A stretch of DNA of 64,000 nucleotides from Lolium rigidum (Eukaryota > Streptophyta > Magnoliopsida > Poales > Poaceae): assembly GCF_022539505.1 (NCBI RefSeq), contig NC_061510.1, forward strand, positions 99,898,292 to 99,962,291, read 5' to 3'. Positions 10,682 to 22,490 of the stretch are shown here, piece after piece (the stretch's first letter is position 1; every line of letters starts with the position of its first letter). The translations under genes were made by a program, and so were the position numbers. The notes beneath the pieces are model-generated. The model did not search any database and was not told the origin of the DNA. It saw only the letters and a program-made list of their open reading frames with translations.

Positions 10682-13600
10682 ATGGAGGCGCTCAAGAAGC
10701 AGGCCAGCAAGCTCCGGGAGCACGTCGCCAAGCAGCAACAGGTACGGATCCCTCGCCCCCGTCCGAATAACACCAATTCAGCCCCCCGCCGATCACCGCG
10801 TCGCCCGAATTTTGCCACCAAGTTGTTGGAGATAGGGTTCTTCCTGCCGCTATTGCTACCCCCAATTAATTCCCCACATAGGCTTAGTTCATTTAAGAAT
10901 TCTGAGGTTTGGGGTGTTGGGCAACTGATTGGGGGAACAGAACTGCAGCTGGAAGGGGATGAATTGCTCAGCGTATCTCTATATTTTTTTTGGGCGGTGG
11001 GCAACTGATTACTGATTAGGAGAACAGACCACCAACTGGAAGGGAGCGAATTGCGTATGTGCTCTATTGCTTGACAGCTGACTGTGGCTGATGACTTGTT
11101 CGGCAGCTGAACCTAATTTCAGTTGGTCTAGTAGAATCCGTGCAACCCCCATATGCCATGCTTCATCCTTGAGAGACTTATGTCTAGTCAATGCAGGCGG
11201 TTCGCAAGACATTCAGCGCACGCTATAATCCAGACACTTCTCTTGTCGATGAAGCTGAACTCGAGTGCCATCACAATCTCCAGGCACTTTATAATTCCAC
11301 AAGAGCAGCTAAAGTACGTGTCGCTTCTGTTCGTTACCTGTGAGGCTGTGATAGCTATCCTAGCTGATGGTTTTAAAGTAAGTTGGTTATATGTCTCATT
11401 CTGCAGCAATTCCAACGAACCATTGTACGAGGTGTGGAGGGTTTTGTTGCTGTTAGCACCAAACAGATGGAGATAGGTAACTTCGCATTCTTCTTTTTTG
11501 TTTATGACACGTGCGTATGCTTCTGGTTTGTGATACTTTGAAGCTATGATGTTTTCTTCTTCCTGTAGTGAAAAAGCTTGCTGAGGACTGTTGCAAATAT
11601 GGAAACAACAATCTGAGTTCTGGTTTTGCTCTTGGAAGGGCTTCGGTTGAGTTTGGTAAAACCCACAGCCAAATGGAGGTGGAGCGGGACAAACTTCTTA
11701 AAGTTCTTGGAGAGCAGGTGATGGCTATTCCCACCCTCACTTTCACTATTTCACAAGTTCTTCAACATCACAAATGTTGCCTTCATGCGTTATGTTTTTT
11801 TTTTTGCCGAAAACAGTAGGTAGCCTTCATTGTATTAAGCAACATAAAAGTCAATTAAGTAGCATAAATGACACCAAAAACATGCATGGCACCGGCCATC
11901 AACAGAAGAAAAAAAAAAGAAATCTTGACACGCATAAAAGAAAAACAAAGCAGTTGAAAGCAGGGACAGATTCGCCTCTGGAAACATCATCACGAGTCAG
12001 ATTATTTTCTTCCCTGGTTGCATCGCTTCTCTTGTAAGGCCATTGACCGTTGGCGTTTGGTTCAGCAGTGGAGCCGGTATTTGATGGACCATCGGCTGGT
12101 TCTATGTCGGTGGCATCGCTACTTGATGGACCAATATCTTGCTCTTGTCCAGTGGCTTCCCTGCTGACACGAGAAGTTGAAGGATCATACCCATTCTCTC
12201 CTGCACTGCGGTGATGATTATCCACCCTCTGCAGTTTGGCTGCCAACGTCTCCATCCCCATGTAGTACTGTAGGAGCCAGACACACGTGAGGTACTCTAT
12301 GCTCGTGGCCAAACCCTTGGCGCACAGGTATCCTCTGCATCTAGCGGCAGAGAAGCACAGCATGTCCACCCAGACGCCTTCAATCACATCCCACACCTTC
12401 TCTTCAGGCAGACCGGATAACACTTCAGCGATACTCCAAGCATCACGGATAATGTCCCCCTGTTGCTGTTGGGTACCATCTGGAGGTGGAGATCCTCCAC
12501 CATCCACCACAGCAGCTATCCTTTGTGCAAGCTCTCTTTCCTTATAAGGTCGCTTGTCTCTTTCGGAGATGATGTCCTCTATTTTCTCTGTTTCCTTGGC
12601 CGGTGATTTGTCTCCCCTGACTATGGCCTTCAGTTCGTCATAGGCAGTTGTGAAAAGGTTTCGCCTGGTGCCTGCCATTAGCATCTCAGGATTCACAAAC
12701 AGTAGATACATCATGTAGTTGGACATTTCTCTGCACTGGACAGCCCTTTTCTGATGATCAGATCCTTCATACCAACCCGGGCATTGCATAAACATGAGGA
12801 CATGAATCATGCAAGCACTGCAGTCCGTGGTGAGAATGAGATGCACCTTTCTTGTAGTAGAAGAAGTCCGTGGCGAGATGCCAGAGAAGTCGTCGAATGC
12901 ACCCTCTAAGCTCGAGCCCAGTTCCTGGTAGCATCCTTCATGCTCAATGGTAAACTGGCCCCTGTTATCATTGAACTTCTTGTAACTGGAAACATCTCTT
13001 ATGTGGTGCTCCCACCCACCTTTCACATACTTGAGCACTAACTTTGTAATGCTGAAGGAAGAGGAGCAAGACTTCATGCGCCAATGCTGGTGAAGGAAGT
13101 CGTCACATCGCAAGAATCCCACGACCTTCATCATTTTGGAATGCTCCCGGTTGCGGACAAGGAATCCTATAAGGCTGTATTGGGAGACCATATCATTATA
13201 ATATGTCTGGAACTTGAGAAATGAAATTTCATCCCTTGGGAGGTTTAAGACAAAGACAAAACTCTCCAGTAGAGCAGTACAACAGAGTAAGGCATATGTA
13301 ACCTTGACAGCGGCTCCCCTATAAACTTCTCTGTGTCTATGCTGGAAGAGGGCAAATCCACGAAGAAAAATAGAAAAAATGGCTAGACGTCTGGGGGAAA
13401 ATCTGGGAGGAAGGCAATATCAGGGATCATCTTTTGTTTGGTGTAGAGGAGTTGGAAGGTCCTGAAGAGCCAATGCTGCAGCTTACAATAAGTATGGTTG
13501 TCATCAAGTTCTGAGAACGACAGTAGCATCCTCATCCGATCATTGCAGAAGGAGATGCGAGGTCCACAAATAGCTCGTAGGGAGGGAAGTCCACCGGTGT

Positions 13601-16600
13601 GGCTGGTGTTAAAAGGTAACCATTCACCCCGACAAGACTGACTGCCTTGTCAATGAAATCTTCAAGTGGGCCAATATTGAGCTTCCGTGTGTGTGTGTGT
13701 CTACCGACCTCCTTACAGGCTGGCCGGAGCTGACATGGCTGTTAATGCTAGCTCTACTGAGAGCCCAGGGCTTCTCGAAGCAACTTGAGGATACCGGGGA
13801 AGAAGAGCAATATAGCAGCAAGCAGCAGATTTGTGTCGCCGCCTGGCCATGATTTGCAAAAGACGTAGATGGCCACAGTGACCTGAGATACAGCAGTGAG
13901 GATGTGCCGCGTCCACAGCTCGTTGTCTTCGATGTTGTAGGTGGTTATGCCATCCTGTCCACCGAAGTGTATCAGGAGGATAGGCACCCAGAACACCTCC
14001 AGGCTTCTCTTGGTGCCGCCGTGTTCATCTCCATCATCACGCGGCTTGCTGTGGCGGTTGAAGAGGGCTGCGAGAGCATAGATTGCAATGGCATCACTGC
14101 CGAGGTATACTAGCCAAATGATCAGTCTAAACCAGGATCTGACAGGGAACTTACGCTCAAGGGTAGCGACAAGGAGGATGTACTGAATCACCAGGCTACC
14201 AAGGACGAGGATGCGCAGCTGCCACTCCTCCCACCATTGCACATCACTTGGAACATCCATTACCATTAGCTGGCTCTCTCTCCTTCTCCTTCTCTCTCTC
14301 ATAACGCCACCCTTATCTTTTGTTCTTTGTACTCCGCAAGGGCATCTTTTTAATCTTTTTCTCCTTTTTTCTTCTGGTGGAGGCAAGACATTCATTCATT
14401 GTGCATATATGCATGATGTTCCTTACTTTTCTCTTTCCTTCTTTTTTCTTTTTTTTTGGCTGCTGGTGGACGTTACCACTCATGAGATCGGTCTGTTGTG
14501 CTTCTGTTTTCCTTTTTCCTTTTTTGTATAACATCACATGCCACCGACTAATGAGTTTATAGGCAGACTCACTAATGAGCTTTTAACAACAAACGGCCAG
14601 TCGTGGCCAGGAGGATATATGCAGCCACAATGAGATAGCATGTTCTTATATGAACATGGGAATGTATAAGGATTGAGTGCATATATCGAGTTTGACATGT
14701 AATTTTTGCATTTGTACCTTTTTAACTGAATCATCAAGTCAGTTAATCAAGCATCTTAATTGCGAGAAGACTGCTTTTTTCAGCACATTTGTTGCACTCG
14801 AAAATTATTTACTGGTGAAATCGATTCTGAACTTGAGAGAAAGGTCATCCAAACCATATGAGGTTTATTCTGTTGAAATTAACAAATAGTGTCAAGGAAA
14901 GTGGTGAATTCAACAAGTCATATGATGATTTGCATATTCCAAAGTGCACATATAATTCTTGCATGGTTATATCTTACTGATGGCAACTGATGGGACCCGT
15001 GTTCTGATTGAACTGTCTTGCTATTGTTTAACCATTTGGCTTTTGCATCCACAGGTTTTTGAGCCTCTCCGGGAAATGATAATGAGTGCCCCCCTTGAAG
15101 ATGCTCGCTTGTTAACTTACCGTTATCAACGGATAAGACAAGATATGGAGTCTCAGGTAATGGATCGAAAAAGAAATTTTCTCTACTTTACAGCAGTGGC
15201 AATGCTAGGAGCTAGTACCTCTGATGTCACTTCCTTTAGCTTCCTGGCACTAATACCTAAAAAATATGAAAGAAAAGGGTGTTAGTTGGCCATGCAGCTA
15301 CCACCTAGCACCGCCACTGCTTCAGAGATGCCTATCCCATACTAAATAGGCAAAGTTTTTCTTATTAGATAGCTGATGTGATGAGAAAGCAACTGAAGTC
15401 CAAGGAGAGTAGTGGTAATGCAGATTCGGCGAAACTGCAACATGCAGAATCAAAATTATCAGAGCTCCGAACTACGCTAGCAGCATTAGGAAGAGAAGCA
15501 ACTGCAGCCATGGAGGCTGTTGAGGTTCAGCAGCAACAGGTTACCTTCGACCGTCTCCTTGCAATGGTAATGATACGCCTCGATGTTATTTCAATATATG
15601 CACCAATCACTTAGTCTTGATCCATTGTGTTGATGCTTAAGATTTCCTGTACATGGTCATTGAAGCGTTACATCTCAAGGTCATGAATTGCCTTTTGGTT
15701 TTGCTAATCAGAAACTTCAGTCTAGGATGTAGCTAGACAAAATTTCAGTGAACTACCATCCTAGTGTTTGAATATTATAAGGTCTGTGCATGTGGTCATA
15801 TGGGTTGCTTTTGTTCTCAATCACATCGTGCAGGTGACGTAGTTATTAATGGAAGTAGAACTCATCTTCTCATGTAAGTTTTGGCATATAAATACTTCTT
15901 ATAGATGAAACGAATTTAATCCTGTTAAAGTTTTTCCTGGAAATTAGTTCCGTGTTCTAAATATCAGGTCTCTGATTGTTTATGTGTGCTTCAGCTGTTG
16001 GATGTTCCTCTTTTTTTAATTAAACCTCCTACTTCAAGTTTCTCACTCCTGTATTTTCAGACACTCGTGAGCTTCAGTACTGGAACAACATATGCATAGA
16101 CTTAGATAATGTTGATTGTACAAAATTAAACATAAAATATTAAATGGGATTTATCTTATGGTGTGCGTCATTACAGGTTGATGCCGAGAGAACTTATCAT
16201 CAGACTGTTGCTGATATTCTGAACAAACTCCATGATGAGGTGCATAACTAAGATTCATTTTACCTGTATAGGCAGTTTCTAGTGCCATAATCCTTGAAAG
16301 TGGATGTGAGTGTTTTCTGCTGAAATTTATTGCCCTTTTCTGCTAATTTGATAGATGCTCCTTGCAAAACATCATGAGGAGTCAGACAACAACCATGATG
16401 AGCCATCGTCAGAACCATCACCCGAGCCAAAAATATCCTCAACACATGCGCACTCAAATAGCACATCAGAAGATCCAGCACCAGCAGTGCCTGAAACTAG
16501 TGAACCTACAAGGAACGGTCAGGAAGTGAATTATGTTGGGGAGGTACGTACGCCTTTTGCACCGCATATTCGTCGATCATAGAGGCTGTAGTGTGTCATC

Positions 16601-17579
16601 TCTATTATTGTTCACTCTGTTATCTTGTTGCAGTACACTGTACCATGTTAGACTTTGCTCCTCCGTACATGCATGGACTGTTTTAGATTGAGTGATGAAG
16701 GCTTTGGAAGCCCCACAAAGTTTTCTTTGGAACTTCCCACACATTTATTGTTGGATTACATTATAAATATGCACTTGTACAAATACAGTGCTCTGGTAGC
16801 TGAATTTTATGATGTGAAATTCATTTGATTGATTCGTAAAAAAAGGCCCGGCTGCTTGTCCAGCAAGCGAAAAACAAAATTGTTTCGTAGTTTAAGAAAG
16901 CCAGAAATGCTGGTGGTAGCGCAGTTAGCCTGAAATCATGTGATCAATGAATAGGTCGTGCTACTAGTTCAACAAAGCTCCCTACCTACCTTGCATTATT
17001 AGTAACTGAGCAATTTTAGCAACTGCACAATTGTCATACAGAACATACCGTTGCATTATTATTCGTCAAAGCTGAACACTCTGTGACTTGCTTGTCAAGC
17101 AGGTAATCCATCCCTTCGATGCTCAGGCTGATGGTGAGCTAAGTATTGCCGTGGGTGATTTCGTTGTGGTCCGCCAGGTACACACTTTTTGCACATCGCT
17201 ATTGACTGCTAGATTTGATCCATTCATGAGAAAACATCTCATAGCCAAAATTCTGAAATAATAAATCACCCCTAAATTCAAACCCGCACAATCCTGCAGT
17301 AAGTTCAGTAGCTACTGCTGCTGCTGCAAGAACATGATAAGATGCAATGCAAGGCATCATATAATTGTCCACTTTGTCGTTTATAAGTTATAAGAGAGAA
17401 CACATGGGGCCGGCACATTCTAAGAAAGCAATCTTTGTGTGTCTTCACAGGTGTCTCCAAACGGGTGGTCGGAAGGGGAGTGCAAAGGAAAGGCTGGCTG
17501 GTTCCCATCTGCCTACGTAGAGCAGAGGGACAAGGCCCCGGCAAGCAAGGTGATAGAGCCCGGACGTCTGACTGCTTGA
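10682..17579 (+). CDS. SH3P2-like BAR/SH3 domain protein
   Basis: Ten exons with GT-AG borders: 10682-10741, 11197-11313, 11407-11476, 11569-11717, 15055-15156, 15369-15566, 16177-16239, 16355-16543, 17103-17177 and 17451-17579. They sum to 1152 bp, a 383-residue protein with phase kept throughout. The start MEALKKQASKLREHVAKQQQ is diagnostic for the plant SH3P1/2/3 family, whose members bind phosphoinositides, clathrin-coated vesicles and autophagosomes. Residues 1 to about 230 form the helical BAR-like region. About 255-310 is a Ser/Pro/Glu-rich linker. About 314-372 is the SH3 domain (HPFDAQADGELSIAVGDFVV, GWFPSAYVE). Length is close to Arabidopsis SH3P2 as I recall it. Intron 4 is unusually long (3.3 kb) because it holds an antisense DUF4220/DUF594 remnant. 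No breaks are seen, so the gene is probably functional. Confidence 0.93.
11899..14266 (-). pseudogene. DUF4220/DUF594 membrane protein gene, broken, in intron 4
   Basis: This gene lies antisense within intron 4 of the SH3P2-like gene. Reading starts near 14266 (MVMDVPSDVQWWEEWQLRI). The N-terminal DUF4220 part has several hydrophobic segments (LVIQYILLVATL, WLVYLGSDAIAIYALAALF) and the family motif WVPILLIHFGGQDGITTYN. After LLFFPGIL near 13790 the frame shifts to the typical CFEKPWALSRASINS, shifts again near 13700 (a GT-repeat tract, 13686-13700), has a stop near 13395, and shifts once more near 13230 before the 430-codon C-terminal frame (13191-11899) with the DUF594 domain (AWSIAEVLSGLPEEKVWDVI). 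Family members are single-exon grass genes of unknown function. Several breaks make this a pseudogene. Just beyond its 3' end, at about 11790-11815, the minus strand has an A run, so a retroposed origin is possible but unproven. Confidence 0.82.
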
Positions 17580-18346
17580 TCCCCCTCTCGTACTGATGGC
17601 TGCTGTTCATCGTCCTGGTTCTTCCGCTGTACATGAGGATGAGGTACTTGAGGAGTGATTAGCATTTTGTAGTAGAACCTTTTACCTTTCTGTGCAGATT
17701 CTTGGGTTATGTAAAAGATATAGGAGTGTTCTGCCTTTAGGATCTCTCTTCTGCTGCTTATTTTTTTCCTGGGCAATGTATAGAGACTAGAGAGAGCTAT
17801 TGGCCATGGGATGCTGTACCCTTCCCCTTGTTATTATGTGGAAAGCGTGCTTCCTGCTGAATTCGTGTTATCGTTTTCAGAACAGCGATATTACTACAGT
17901 CCTTGTTTCTCTCTAAAAATTTGCTTAAGGCTTGTTTTTTCTCTGTTGGATCGACGGCATTCAGTGGGTGGCCCTTCTAGTGATGAGAATAGCAAAAGGA
18001 CACAGACGCGATTGGAGCATCCAGCGTATCCGATTGGGCAAAAGAGGAATCGGACATCCGTTGGATTCTTGGATCCAGCTTTCTCTGAACCTTAACTGCA
18101 ACAGAAACACTTGCTTTCTTCTCCCCTCATCATCTCACTGACTCACTCGGCTGCAACAGAGACAGTTCCGGCTCTGAATTTATTGGCCTATGTTTTACTA
18201 CCACCCCTTTGCTGCTGGTCCGGCGGGCCAGTGTAGCTCTATCCTCTAGGCAATGGCCATAGCTGTTTCTTGCGCCTGCACGCACATGGCGCTCGGAAAG
18301 GTCGCGGCTCAGCGAGTGAAAGAAGTGATGAGCGGCGTGGCGAGAG
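17580..18346 (+). other. 3' untranslated region and flank of the SH3P2-like gene
   Basis: No coding region is apparent. The first few hundred bases are presumably 3' UTR. After about 17800 the sequence is unremarkable up to the Mutator-like element. Confidence 0.5.
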
Positions 18347-18355
18347 GTAGAAGAG

Positions 18356-19485
18356 GGACTGAGATCCGGTGCCTCGCTGTAAGCAAGGCACCCAGCGCCT
18401 TGAGACACAAAATCTGCCGTTCAATCTCCATCCAATGAACATCAGCGCAAGGGGCTGGTTAGAAACTAGTCAAGACTAAATAATACACGTGCATCTCTAG
18501 TCCATCTTCTTCATCCTCACGCGCGCACAGGGCAGAGCACTGCCGCCTCCGCCTGCCTCCCGCCGCTGCCGCCCGCCGCCGCCGCCTCCGCCTGCCTCCC
18601 GCCGCTGCTGCCCGCCGCCGCCGCCTCCGCCTGCCTCCTGCCGCCCGCCGCCGCCGCCGTGGGAGCGCGCGTATCTTCCCGGACCGCCTTGCTTTATCAT
18701 CTGCTCGCTCCGCCTCTCGAGCTGGCCCGCCGCCCCATCCGGCGGCGACGGCCGCCACCTGAATCAGCAAGAGTTCTGGACTGAAGTATAACTGCAGGGA
18801 GACAACAGAGGCTTGAACAATCCATATGACATGGAAAATATTCTGTTGACAACGAATATAATGCAGACTGGACAATACAATCAGCTGACAAGATGTTGTC
18901 GAACTGAACTGAAGTATAAATGCAGGGAAATACGAAAATACAGTCTGTAGTTCAACTACCAGCTGCAATCCGACGAGCTTGATGACTCCCAGCGACGGAA
19001 CCACCAGCGACGCGGTGGGCTCTCGCCGGCCGGCGGAGGGGCGGAGGGCCAGCTGGAGAGGCGGGGCGTGTAGATGGAGGTTAGGGTCGAACTAGACCAG
19101 CGACGCGGACTATGGGCTCTCGCCGACCGGCGGAGGGGCGGAGCGAGCTGTCGGATGGGGCGGAGGACCAGCTGGAGAGGCGGGGCGTCGACCCGGAGCC
19201 AAAGGGGGAAGGCGGAGGTGACGGCTCGTTCCCCACGGCGACGCCGGCGGCGGGCGGCAGCGACAGAGCACTGCCCGGGAAGAGCCGCCCGCGCTAGATC
19301 TTTTCCCGCGTAGCTGCTTTTGCCTTGCGCGCGTGTGAGGATGAAGAAACCCGTGTATTATTTGGCGTTGACTAGTTTCTGACCAGCCCCTTGCGATGAT
19401 GTCTGTTGGATGAAGATTGAGTGGCGGATTTCGTGCCTCAAGGCGCTGGGTGCCTTGCTTACAGCGAGGCACCGGATCTCAGTCC
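18356..19485. mobile_element. Mutator-like element (MULE), non-autonomous, long TIRs
   Basis: Long terminal inverted repeats start GGACTGAGATCCGGTGCCTC and extend roughly 170-190 bp with scattered mismatches and indels. They are flanked by a perfect 9-bp direct repeat GTAGAAGAG (18347-18355 and 19486-19494), the hallmark of Mutator. The 1130-bp element has no transposase frame. Its interior holds a three-copy GC-rich tandem repeat (18542-18660), an AT-richer middle (about 18770-18960) and a GC-rich right part in which a block (about 19008-19072) is repeated near 19097-19190. The GC-rich interior raises the possibility of captured gene sequence (Pack-MULE), but I recognise no parent gene. Confidence 0.92.
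18542..18660. repeat. GC-rich tandem repeat, three copies, 39-bp period
   Basis: Copies begin with GCCGCCTCCGCCTGCC at about 18542, 18581 and 18620. The tract lies inside the Mutator-like element and explains the Gly/Arg-rich and Pro-rich phantom frames here. Confidence 0.85.
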
Positions 19486-19494
19486 GTAGAAGAG

Positions 19495-20647
19495 ACCGAC
19501 ACTGGCGACATGGTTGAATGCGCAAGTGGCCGTTTGTGGTGTCCACGGCCGGATTGATTGGCTCCGATCCCAGGCCGCCGCTGGGGCCTCCGGCAGTTAT
19601 TGTGACACTCTCCTCGTCGATGCCGTTTCCATTCCCGATCCAGTTTCACCAGTTCGGGGTTTATTCAAAAAAAAATATCAGTTCGAGGGTTTAGTTTATA
19701 GCTCACGGCCCGCAGAAAAGTCGTGGACACCGCCAGCGATCCGGTCGAGCGTGCGTATCCAGTGCTGGATCCTGTGGAAAAAAATGGCTCTCGCTAGCCA
19801 TTGGTCGAAACCCTGGCAAGACTACAAGAATGCAGTTGGTGTTCATTGATGCAGGAAAGGGACGTCAGATTGGATGAAATGATGAATCTGTCTTGGCTCG
19901 ATTTTAAGGACAAGTGTACAATATGTACATGTTGAATTAGGGACAAGTACTCTATCTATGGCTCGACATTTACGACCTGCTGGTACCAGCGGTACATTGC
20001 ATTTTTGGAGGGGTAGATTGAGCCGAGCGCCATTGGCTATGGTCCAGATTGAGACGTGCTTTTACCAGATCGATGCAGCAGGGTAAAAACAGTAATCGGC
20101 TGACGGCTTTGGCAGACGGGGAGGAGGAGGAACGGTCACATCGGAGGAGAGGACACTGGCTATGAGACAGGGAGACAGCACAGCTCAGCAAACCTCTGGG
20201 TGCCCTCCTCGTCGGTCAGAGCACCGGACCCACCACCGGTGACACCTCCCTCCTCCTAGCCTTTACGAGGCTTTGTACGTATTGCCGTATAATACCTACT
20301 AGCAAAATACGGTACGTTGCTACGGGTGCCGTAATTCAACTTCTGCTCTCCAACGAGCTCTCACTACTTCCTTCTCTCTTCTACAAATTAGTATTAGATT
20401 TTACGGACTTACCATCCCTATTTTCTTTCTCTAGTGGATCTCCTTAATGTCAACAATAGTGATTTTGGTATTGTTTCATCAATAATTTTCTTTTCTCTTC
20501 ATGGTCATCGACTTGTTCTTGTTATACATTCATCTTCCCACCTATACATCAGAAGAAGATAAACCAATGTGGTCTACTTCCTTTTTGCCTGATGGGTCAT
20601 ATTCAATTATGGCGACACAATTGCTAACCTTTAGGGCACTTGTGATA
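19495..20647. other. Intergenic sequence without recognised genes
   Basis: Mixed composition. I see no splice-consistent coding segments, no RNA gene and no clear transposon termini. The short frames present lack recognisable motifs. Confidence 0.5.
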
Positions 20648-21092
20648 CTCCCTCCGATCCATAATAAATAGAGTGGTAGCCGGAAATCAATTTGGCTCAT
20701 AGGTGATATGAAACTATTGTGCGAAAAATACATTTTAGAATAATAATAAAATTTAAAATAAAATTATGCATGTACATCTAGACATTCTATGTTCGTACAG
20801 AACTTTCCGGGAAAAATAACATTTTCGTGTCCCATGTAAAAAAAGATAAATCTTGATGCACCAACATGATTATTCGCGAAACACATTTTTGTCGTTTTTA
20901 AAGAGGCCACGTAAAATTTTCCTTTTCCCCAAAAACTTGTGTGCAAACATAAAATGTCTGCATGCATACGCAATTTTTTTTGGACTTTTTAAAAAATTTA
21001 AGTTTTGTATTTTATGCATTTTTTATAATAGGTTCATATGCACCTATGAGACAAAACACCACCGTCCGGTTTTAGCTTATTATTTGGATCCA
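20648..21092. mobile_element. Long foldback MITE, Stowaway-like left end
   Basis: The left end CTCCCTCCGATCC follows a TA. The two halves are imperfect inverted copies of each other around a centre near 20865: for example CTCATAGGTG near 20697 pairs with CACCTATGAG near 21040, and GACATTCTATGTT near 20783 pairs with AACATAAAATGTC near 20947. The arms are AT-rich with many mismatches, so the element is old. The right terminus is degraded and its coordinate is approximate. Confidence 0.65.
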
Positions 21093-21258
21093 TTGTTGTC
21101 ATCATCTTCCTCCATTTCCCAACCAGCATCTCCAAGATGTGGATCTCTTTGCGGATTTCCATCGTCTCCAAGATGGATGCCGCCGCATGAAGCGTTGGCA
21201 CAAGTTTTACCAGAATTTCCCTGCATTATTCAAAATATTCATCACGTTGTAGCTAAAG

Positions 21259-21508
21259 CCCTCCGTTCTCAAATAAGTGGACATCTAGCTCTTATCTTCC
21301 CAATGCGTTTTAATTGTTTCTCTCTCATCGCACGAAAATCAAACTCAATAATATTAAGCACATATTCTTATTGTTTTCTACCTGCACTTACCTTATTAGA
21401 GGTGAAAGAATTAAAGAGGAGAGATGCATGTTCTCAATATTTTTTTACTTCACTTTATAATTTGTCTTGAAAAATCCGCATGTACACTTATTTGTGAATG
21501 GAGGGAGT
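21259..21508. mobile_element. Stowaway MITE
   Basis: The left end CCCTCCGTTCTCAAATAAGT and the reverse complement of the right end (ACTCCCTCCATTCACAAATA) match as terminal inverted repeats of the Stowaway type. The right side ends in GGAGGGAG-TA. Length is about 250 bp with no coding capacity. Confidence 0.72.
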
Positions 21509-21647
21509 ATGTCTCAGTGCTCGTCTCGCCGTGGCGCACCCAGCGCAGGCTTGTCATGCTATTCGATGCACGAAAGGTTTTCCACAAGAATACCACTCAA
21601 GTCGCAAAAAAAAGAGAACACCACGGAGTTGCGTTAGGAGATGATCA

Positions 21648-21919
21648 AGGCCTCCCGATTCATGGGATTTGTATATAATTTGTGCAGAATTTGGATCTTA
21701 GGAAAAAAATCGTACATAACTTGTTTGAACCTATCCTATAAAAACTAATTCTATAGAAATCTTGGGTGTAAATTCTGTAGTATAAAAAAATTAGGTCATG
21801 CCTTATGGATTTTTTTTCTACAATTAAATATATTCCATCTTTCAAGCACGTGCGATATTTCAATTCTATGATTTTCATATTTCTATGTTTTTCTTATCCT
21901 ATGAACCAAAGAAGCCTTA
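21648..21919. mobile_element. Harbinger/Tourist-type MITE (GGGCCTCTTTGATTC family)
   Basis: The left end (AGGCCTCCCGATTCAT) and the right end (ATGAACCAAAGAAGCCTT) are degenerate inverted repeats. They match the family better preserved at 39258-39681. About 270 bp, non-coding. Confidence 0.6.
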
Positions 21920-22057
21920 AGAGCATCTCCAATGGCCTTTGTATATTAAACTATGATTTTTTTAAACGGAATTATAGCAATTTTCCTTAAAAACGTTGCT
22001 CCAAGAGCCTTTGTATAAGTGCCCCCACCAACACACACACATGTACAGCAAGCTTTG

Positions 22058-22444
22058 TGACATAGGCATCCCCAATGGGCCTGCCGAAGATGGTACCCGG
22101 GGTTTATTGAAGGCCCACGACCCGAAGAACAAGAAGATTCGGAAGCCCAAGATACTATTAAGGAAAGCTAGAGTTGTATTAGGAAACCATACTTGTAATC
22201 TTGCGGGACGGGTCAGAAACCCTCCCGGACTCTGTAAACTTGTGTATTACGAAACCCTCGGCTCCACCTCCTATATAAGGGGGAGTCGAGGGACAAAGAA
22301 AGAATCGAATTTACTGTCAACACAACCCTAGTTTCATATTCGTCGAGCACTTTTCGGCTGAAACCTTCGAGATCTACTTGCCCTCTACATCCAACTAAAC
22401 CCTAGTCTACAATCCGTAGGCATTGACAAGTTAATACCTTGTCA
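22058..22444 (+). repeat. 5' LTR of the Tat-like Gypsy element
   Basis: 387 bp. It contains a TATATAAGGGGGAG TATA-like core near 22272 and nearly equals 30094-30479. Confidence 0.93.
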
Positions 22445-22445
22445 A

Positions 22446-22462
22446 TTGGCGCCGTCTGTGGG
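22446..22462 (+). other. Primer-binding site of the Tat-like Gypsy element
   Basis: TTGGCGCCGTCTGTGGG directly after the 5' LTR, the usual grass Gypsy primer-binding site. Confidence 0.85.
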
Positions 22463-22490
22463 ATCTAGAGGCGACAAGGAGCTGATCTCG

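Noticed and set aside
18542..18660. Possible CRISPR-like array
   Set aside because: Units are directly abutting with no unique spacers, and the genome is eukaryotic.
18459..19004. 181-codon minus frame with a long Gly/Arg tract
   Set aside because: It is a translation of the GC tandem repeat in the Mutator-like element, not a gene.
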